The notes under the pieces are model-generated. The model was given only the letters and a program-made list of their open reading frames with translations, had not been told where the DNA came from and did not search any database. Positions 61,035 to 64,000 of a DNA stretch of 64,000 nt are shown here, piece after piece (position 1 is the stretch's first letter; the number at the start of each line of letters is the position of its first letter). The DNA lies in NCBI RefSeq assembly GCF_019645875.1, contig NZ_CP081000.1, forward strand, positions 1,302,001 through 1,366,000, written 5' to 3'. This DNA comes from Mycolicibacterium senegalense (GTDB lineage Bacteria; Actinomycetota; Actinomycetes; Mycobacteriales; Mycobacteriaceae). The translations under genes and the position numbers were made by a program.

Positions 61035-61625
61035 CGCCTCCAGCCCGGGCCGGGCCAGCTCGAAGGCCTGGGCAATCGCGTCGGCCAGCGCGACCGCCTC
61101 GTCGGCCAGCCAGTGCTCGTACGCCGACAGTGCGACGCCCAGCATCAGCCAGCCCGCGGTCTGGGGCATCAGATCGGCGGGTGCTGCGCCGATCCGCTGC
61201 GCCACGTAGGTCGCGATCACCTCGCGCCAGCCGGCGTACATCGTCATCGAATAGGCCTGCAGCCCAGCGGTTTCCAGAATCACCCGCATGCGCCGGCGAT
61301 GCTGGGCCATCTCCTGGTCGTCGTAGGTGTTGAAGGAGAGCAGGGCCTCGCGCAACGCCTCGGCCAGCGGGATCTCGGTGCTGAGGCCATGGAGCAACTC
61401 GCGCAGGTGCTGGAGGTGGGCGTCGAAGTCGCCCCAGGGGATGGCGTTCTTGGAGGCGTAGTAGCGGAACAGGGTGCGCCGGGCGATGCCGGCGGCCTTG
61501 GCCACGTCGTCGACACTGACTTCGTCGAAACCTCTGCTGGCGAACAGGGCCAGCGCCACGTCGGTGATGTGGTCCTGCGTGGTGGACGGGCGTCGGCCAA
61601 CACGGGGCCCCGATACCTGGCGCAT
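61020..61625 (-). CDS. mftR: Mycofactocin system TetR regulator MftR
   Basis: 201 residues. [64 protein letters not shown] at about 11-70, very typical of MftR; the C-terminal domain is helical ([39 protein letters not shown]). MftR represses the mft genes and responds to long-chain acyl-CoA in M. smegmatis. It is divergent from mftA with a 93-bp gap, and it matches Rv0691c by position. Confidence 0.93.
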   Translation of the reverse strand: MRQVSGPRVGRRPSTTQDHITDVALALFASRGFDEVSVDDVAKAAGIARRTLFRYYASKNAIPWGDFDAHLQHLRELLHGLSTEIPLAEALREALLSFNTYDDQEMAQHRRRMRVILETAGLQAYSMTMYAGWREVIATYVAQRIGAAPADLMPQTAGWLMLGVALSAYEHWLADEAVALADAIAQAFELARPGLEALAPR

Positions 61626-61718
61626 GAAACCCGCCCTTCCATTTGTGCACTCGATGCCATATTCTTGCGACTCAGGTCACAATTGTCGAGACCCACAGTT
61701 GCAGGAAAGGTGCGATTC

Positions 61719-61814
61719 ATGGATCAGAACCCGCAGGTTGAAACCGAAACCCAGCTCGTCACCGAGACGCTCGTCGAAGAGGTCTCGATCGACGGTATGT
61801 GCGGGGTTTACTGA
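61719..61814 (+). CDS. mftA: Mycofactocin precursor peptide MftA
   Basis: 31 residues, [20 protein letters not shown] then [11 protein letters not shown]. The C-terminal IDGMCGVY is the invariant mycofactocin core; MftC decarboxylates the last Tyr and links it to the Val. The ATG follows AGGAAAGG with a normal gap. The gene is too short for most automatic callers but is certain from the motif and from mftB/mftC downstream. Note the acidic, Glu/Thr-rich leader that binds MftB. Confidence 0.98.
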   Translation: MDQNPQVETETQLVTETLVEEVSIDGMCGVY

Positions 61815-61837
61815 CGGTGTCCGCAGAGGTTGCCGAT

Positions 61838-62131
61838 ATGGCTGGGCGCACTGGTGTCGTATTCGACCCCGATGTCAGCTGGCGGTTGCACCACCAGGTG
61901 GCGGTGCGGCCGGAGCCGTTCGGCGCCCTGCTGTATCACTTCGGAACTCGCAAGCTGTCGTTTCTGAAGAACCGGACGGTCGTCGAGGTGGTCAACTCAC
62001 TGGCTGATCACCCCGACGCCCGGTCCGCGTGTCGCGCCGCCGGCATCGCAGACTCCGACCAAGGTCCCTACCTGCATGCGCTGAGCGTGCTGGTGTCCTC
62101 GAAGATGCTCATCCCCGGGAACTCACAATGA
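61838..62131 (+). CDS. mftB: Mycofactocin biosynthesis chaperone MftB
   Basis: 97 residues from ATG at 61838, chosen because AGAGGT lies seven bases ahead. GTG at 61817, two bases after the mftA stop, is also in frame and would give 104. PqqD-like RRE fold: VFDPDVSWRLHHQVAVRPEPFGALLYHFGTRKLSFLKNRTVVEVVNSL is the peptide-binding part. MftB holds MftA for the radical SAM enzyme. Its stop overlaps the mftC start by ATGA. Confidence 0.95.
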   Translation: MAGRTGVVFDPDVSWRLHHQVAVRPEPFGALLYHFGTRKLSFLKNRTVVEVVNSLADHPDARSACRAAGIADSDQGPYLHALSVLVSSKMLIPGNSQ

Positions 62132-63306
62132 CTTCTGTTGCCCCTGTGCCCAGGCTCGTCGATCAATTCGAGAGCGGGCTCGACGCCCCGATCTGCCTGA
62201 CCTGGGAGCTCACCTACGCCTGCAACCTGGCGTGCGTGCACTGCCTGTCCTCCTCGGGCAAGCGGGATCCGCGCGAGCTGTCCACGCAGCAGTGCAAGGA
62301 CATCATCGACGAGCTGGAACGCATGCAGGTGTTCTACGTGAACATCGGCGGCGGCGAACCCACTGTGCGCCCGGACTTCTGGGAACTGGTCGACTACGCG
62401 ACCGAGCACCACGTCGGGGTCAAGTTCTCCACCAACGGTGTGCGCATCACGCCGGAGGTGGCCGCCAAGCTCGCCGCCAGCGACTACGTCGACGTGCAGA
62501 TCTCACTGGACGGGGCCAACGCCGAGGTCAACGACGCGGTGCGCGGCAAGGGCTCGTTCGACATGGCCGTGCGCGCGCTGGAAAACCTTGCCGCCGCAGG
62601 CTTTTCCGATGCCAAGATCTCGGTCGTGGTGACTCGCCACAACGTCGACCAGCTCGACGAGTTCAAGGCGCTGGCCGACCGTTACGGGGCCACGCTGCGG
62701 ATCACCCGGCTGCGTCCGTCGGGCCGCGGTGCCGATGTCTGGGACGAGCTGCACCCGACCGCGGACCAGCAGCGCCAGCTGTACAACTGGTTGGTCGCCA
62801 ATGGTGAGCGGGTGCTGACCGGCGATTCGTTCTTCCACCTGTCGGGGCTGGGCGAGCCCGGCGCGCTGGCCGGGCTGAACCTGTGTGGGGCCGGTCGTGT
62901 GGTGTGCCTGATCGACCCGGTGGGCGACGTCTACGCCTGCCCGTTCGCCATCCACGACAAGTTCCTGGCCGGAAACATCTTGGAAGATAACGGTTTCCAG
63001 AACGTCTGGCAGAACTCCACCCTGTTCCGCGAGCTGCGCGAGCCGCAGTCGGCCGGTGCCTGCAGCGGCTGCGGACATTACGATGCCTGCCGTGGCGGCT
63101 GCATGGCGGCCAAGTTCTTCACCGGTCTGCCGATGGACGGACCGGACCCCGAGTGCGTCGAAGGCTGGGGCGAGCCCGCCCTGGCTCAGGAGCGCACCAA
63201 ACCCAAGCCCAGCGGTGACCACTCCCGCGGCACCAAACAAGGCCCGGTGGCACTGAAGTTGCTGACCAAGCCGCCCGCCCGCATCTGTAACGAAAGTCCG
63301 GTATAA
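62128..63306 (+). CDS. mftC: Mycofactocin radical SAM maturase MftC
   Basis: 392 residues from ATG at 62128. The radical SAM cluster motif CNLACVHC lies at about 30-37, followed by NIGGGEPTVRPDFWELVDYA. The SPASM region has the cysteines in LNLCGAGRVVCLIDPVGDVYACPF and GACSGCGHYDACRGGCMAAKFF, which bind two more iron-sulfur clusters. MftC oxidatively decarboxylates the C-terminal Tyr of MftA and forms the Val-Tyr cross-link. Corresponds to Rv0693. Confidence 0.97.
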   Translation: MTSVAPVPRLVDQFESGLDAPICLTWELTYACNLACVHCLSSSGKRDPRELSTQQCKDIIDELERMQVFYVNIGGGEPTVRPDFWELVDYATEHHVGVKFSTNGVRITPEVAAKLAASDYVDVQISLDGANAEVNDAVRGKGSFDMAVRALENLAAAGFSDAKISVVVTRHNVDQLDEFKALADRYGATLRITRLRPSGRGADVWDELHPTADQQRQLYNWLVANGERVLTGDSFFHLSGLGEPGALAGLNLCGAGRVVCLIDPVGDVYACPFAIHDKFLAGNILEDNGFQNVWQNSTLFRELREPQSAGACSGCGHYDACRGGCMAAKFFTGLPMDGPDPECVEGWGEPALAQERTKPKPSGDHSRGTKQGPVALKLLTKPPARICNESPV

Positions 63307-63310
63307 ATCC

Positions 63311-64000
63311 ATGGCCCGTGATACCTGGTTCGAGACCGTCGCCATCGCCCAGCAGCGGGCGAAGAAGCGGCTGCCCAAGTCTGCCTACTCGTCGCTGATC
63401 TCTGCCAGTGAGAAGGGTGTGACGGTCTCCGACAACGTGGAGTCGTTCGCCGAGCTCGGGTTCGCCCCGCACGTGGTGGGCGCCACCGAGAAGCGTGAGA
63501 TGGCGACAACCGTGATGGGGCAAGACATCTCGATGCCGGTCATCATCTCGCCGACGGGTGTGCAGGCCGTGGACCCCGACGGTGAGGTGGCCGTGGCCCG
63601 CGCGGCGGCGGCCCGTGGCACCGCCATGGGGCTGTCCTCCTTCGCCAGCAAGCCGATGGAGGAAGTCACCGCCGTCAACGACAAGATCTTCTTCCAGATC
63701 TATTGGCTCGGGTCCCGCGACGAGATCGCCGAGCGGGTGCAGCGCGCCAAGGACGCGGGCGCGGTCGGGCTCATCGCCACGACCGACTGGAGCTTCAGCC
63801 ACGGCCGCGACTGGGGTAGCCCGAAGATCCCGGAGCGAATGGACCTGCGCACGATGTTGCGGATGTCTCCGGAGGTGCTCACCAAGCCCCGCTGGTTGTG
63901 GAGCTTCGGCAAGCACCTGCGTCCGCCGGACCTGCGCGTGCCCAACCAGGGCCGGCGTGGTGAGCCGGGGCCGACCTTCTTCGAGGCCTACGGGCAGTGG
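63311..64000 (+). CDS. mftD: Mycofactocin FMN oxidase MftD (partial, runs off window)
   Basis: 230 codons from ATG at 63311 (MARDTWFETVAIAQQRAKKR), open at the right end; full-length MftD is about 390-400 residues. FMN-dependent alpha-hydroxyacid-dehydrogenase fold: MPVIISPTGVQAVDPDGEVAVARAAAARGTAMGLSSFASK and FFQIYWLGSRDEI are seen. MftD oxidises the peptide product of MftE (AHDP) to the redox-active pre-mycofactocin. It sits 4 bp after mftC; mftE and mftF should lie to the right of the window. Confidence 0.96.
   Translation, partial: MARDTWFETVAIAQQRAKKRLPKSAYSSLISASEKGVTVSDNVESFAELGFAPHVVGATEKREMATTVMGQDISMPVIISPTGVQAVDPDGEVAVARAAAARGTAMGLSSFASKPMEEVTAVNDKIFFQIYWLGSRDEIAERVQRAKDAGAVGLIATTDWSFSHGRDWGSPKIPERMDLRTMLRMSPEVLTKPRWLWSFGKHLRPPDLRVPNQGRRGEPGPTFFEAYGQW

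Overview
The window is about 65-70% GC chromosomal DNA of a mycobacterium, most likely a rapidly growing Mycolicibacterium-type species. The backbone has the gene order of Mycobacterium tuberculosis Rv0634c to Rv0694: an MBL-fold hydrolase, thrT-metT, rpmG2, hadABC, trpT, secE-nusG, rplK-rplA, mycolic acid methyltransferases, lipG, an ABC1 kinase, an alpha-mannosidase operon, rplJ-rplL, mkl, rpoB-rpoC, end, fadE8-echA4-paaX-echA5, rpsL-rpsG-fusA-tuf, a mycofactocin-type SDR, a ferredoxin reductase and the mycofactocin cluster. The FAS-II dehydratases HadABC, the mycolate methyltransferases and mycofactocin all point to mycolic-acid actinobacteria. The N-terminus of RpoB closely resembles my recollection of the M. 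smegmatis protein. I see no insertion sequence, prophage, CRISPR array or rRNA gene.

Layout. 1-1859: start of an MBL-fold gene, then a divergent nsrR-hmp nitric-oxide detoxification pair. 1968-6735: three tRNAs interleaved with rpmG2, hadABC, secE, nusG, rplK and rplA. 6854-14332 (mostly minus strand): an ECF sigma factor with a double-DGPF protein, two mycolic acid methyltransferases, lipG, an ABC1-type kinase and an MpaB-like oxygenase. 14409-18547: small regulators (TetR, WYL), DinB-like proteins, a nucleotidyltransferase and an EEP-fold enzyme. 18565-24218: alpha-mannosidase, a foldase-like protein and a ROK sugar kinase in one operon. 24119-25062: a divergent HxlR/DUF1772 pair. 25324-35702: rplJL, mkl and rpoBC, with strong hairpin terminators and a recognisable L10 leader. 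35840-45893: a DUF559 protein, endonuclease IV, a PAP2/Aur1-like membrane enzyme, fatty-acid genes, two DUF3060 and two DUF3558 exported proteins, and a TetR regulator. 46164-50555: the str operon rpsL-rpsG-fusA-tuf. 50698-64000: a proline-rich membrane protein, cutinase, SHOCT protein, mycofactocin-type SDR, an arginine-to-glutamate-semialdehyde pair with an AsnC regulator, ferredoxin reductase, an ECF/VOC module, a PhyH dioxygenase, then mftR and mftABCD (mftD runs off the window).

How it fits together. The conserved core makes ribosomes, RNA polymerase and mycolic acids. Between core blocks sit accessory modules that are mostly regulator plus target, and several divergent promoters carry clear dyad operators (14345-14366, 16166-16190, 24569-24584, 56571-56583, 57155-57181). 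Points deserving a second look are the promoter-like sites shared by growth genes, the ECF-type promoter ahead of the DGPF/sigma operon, 3'-end duplications after rplA and fusA, a family of GAGCAGAC-type hairpins, a foldase-like protein in the mannosidase operon, and a probable arginine dihydrolase beside ornithine aminotransferase.
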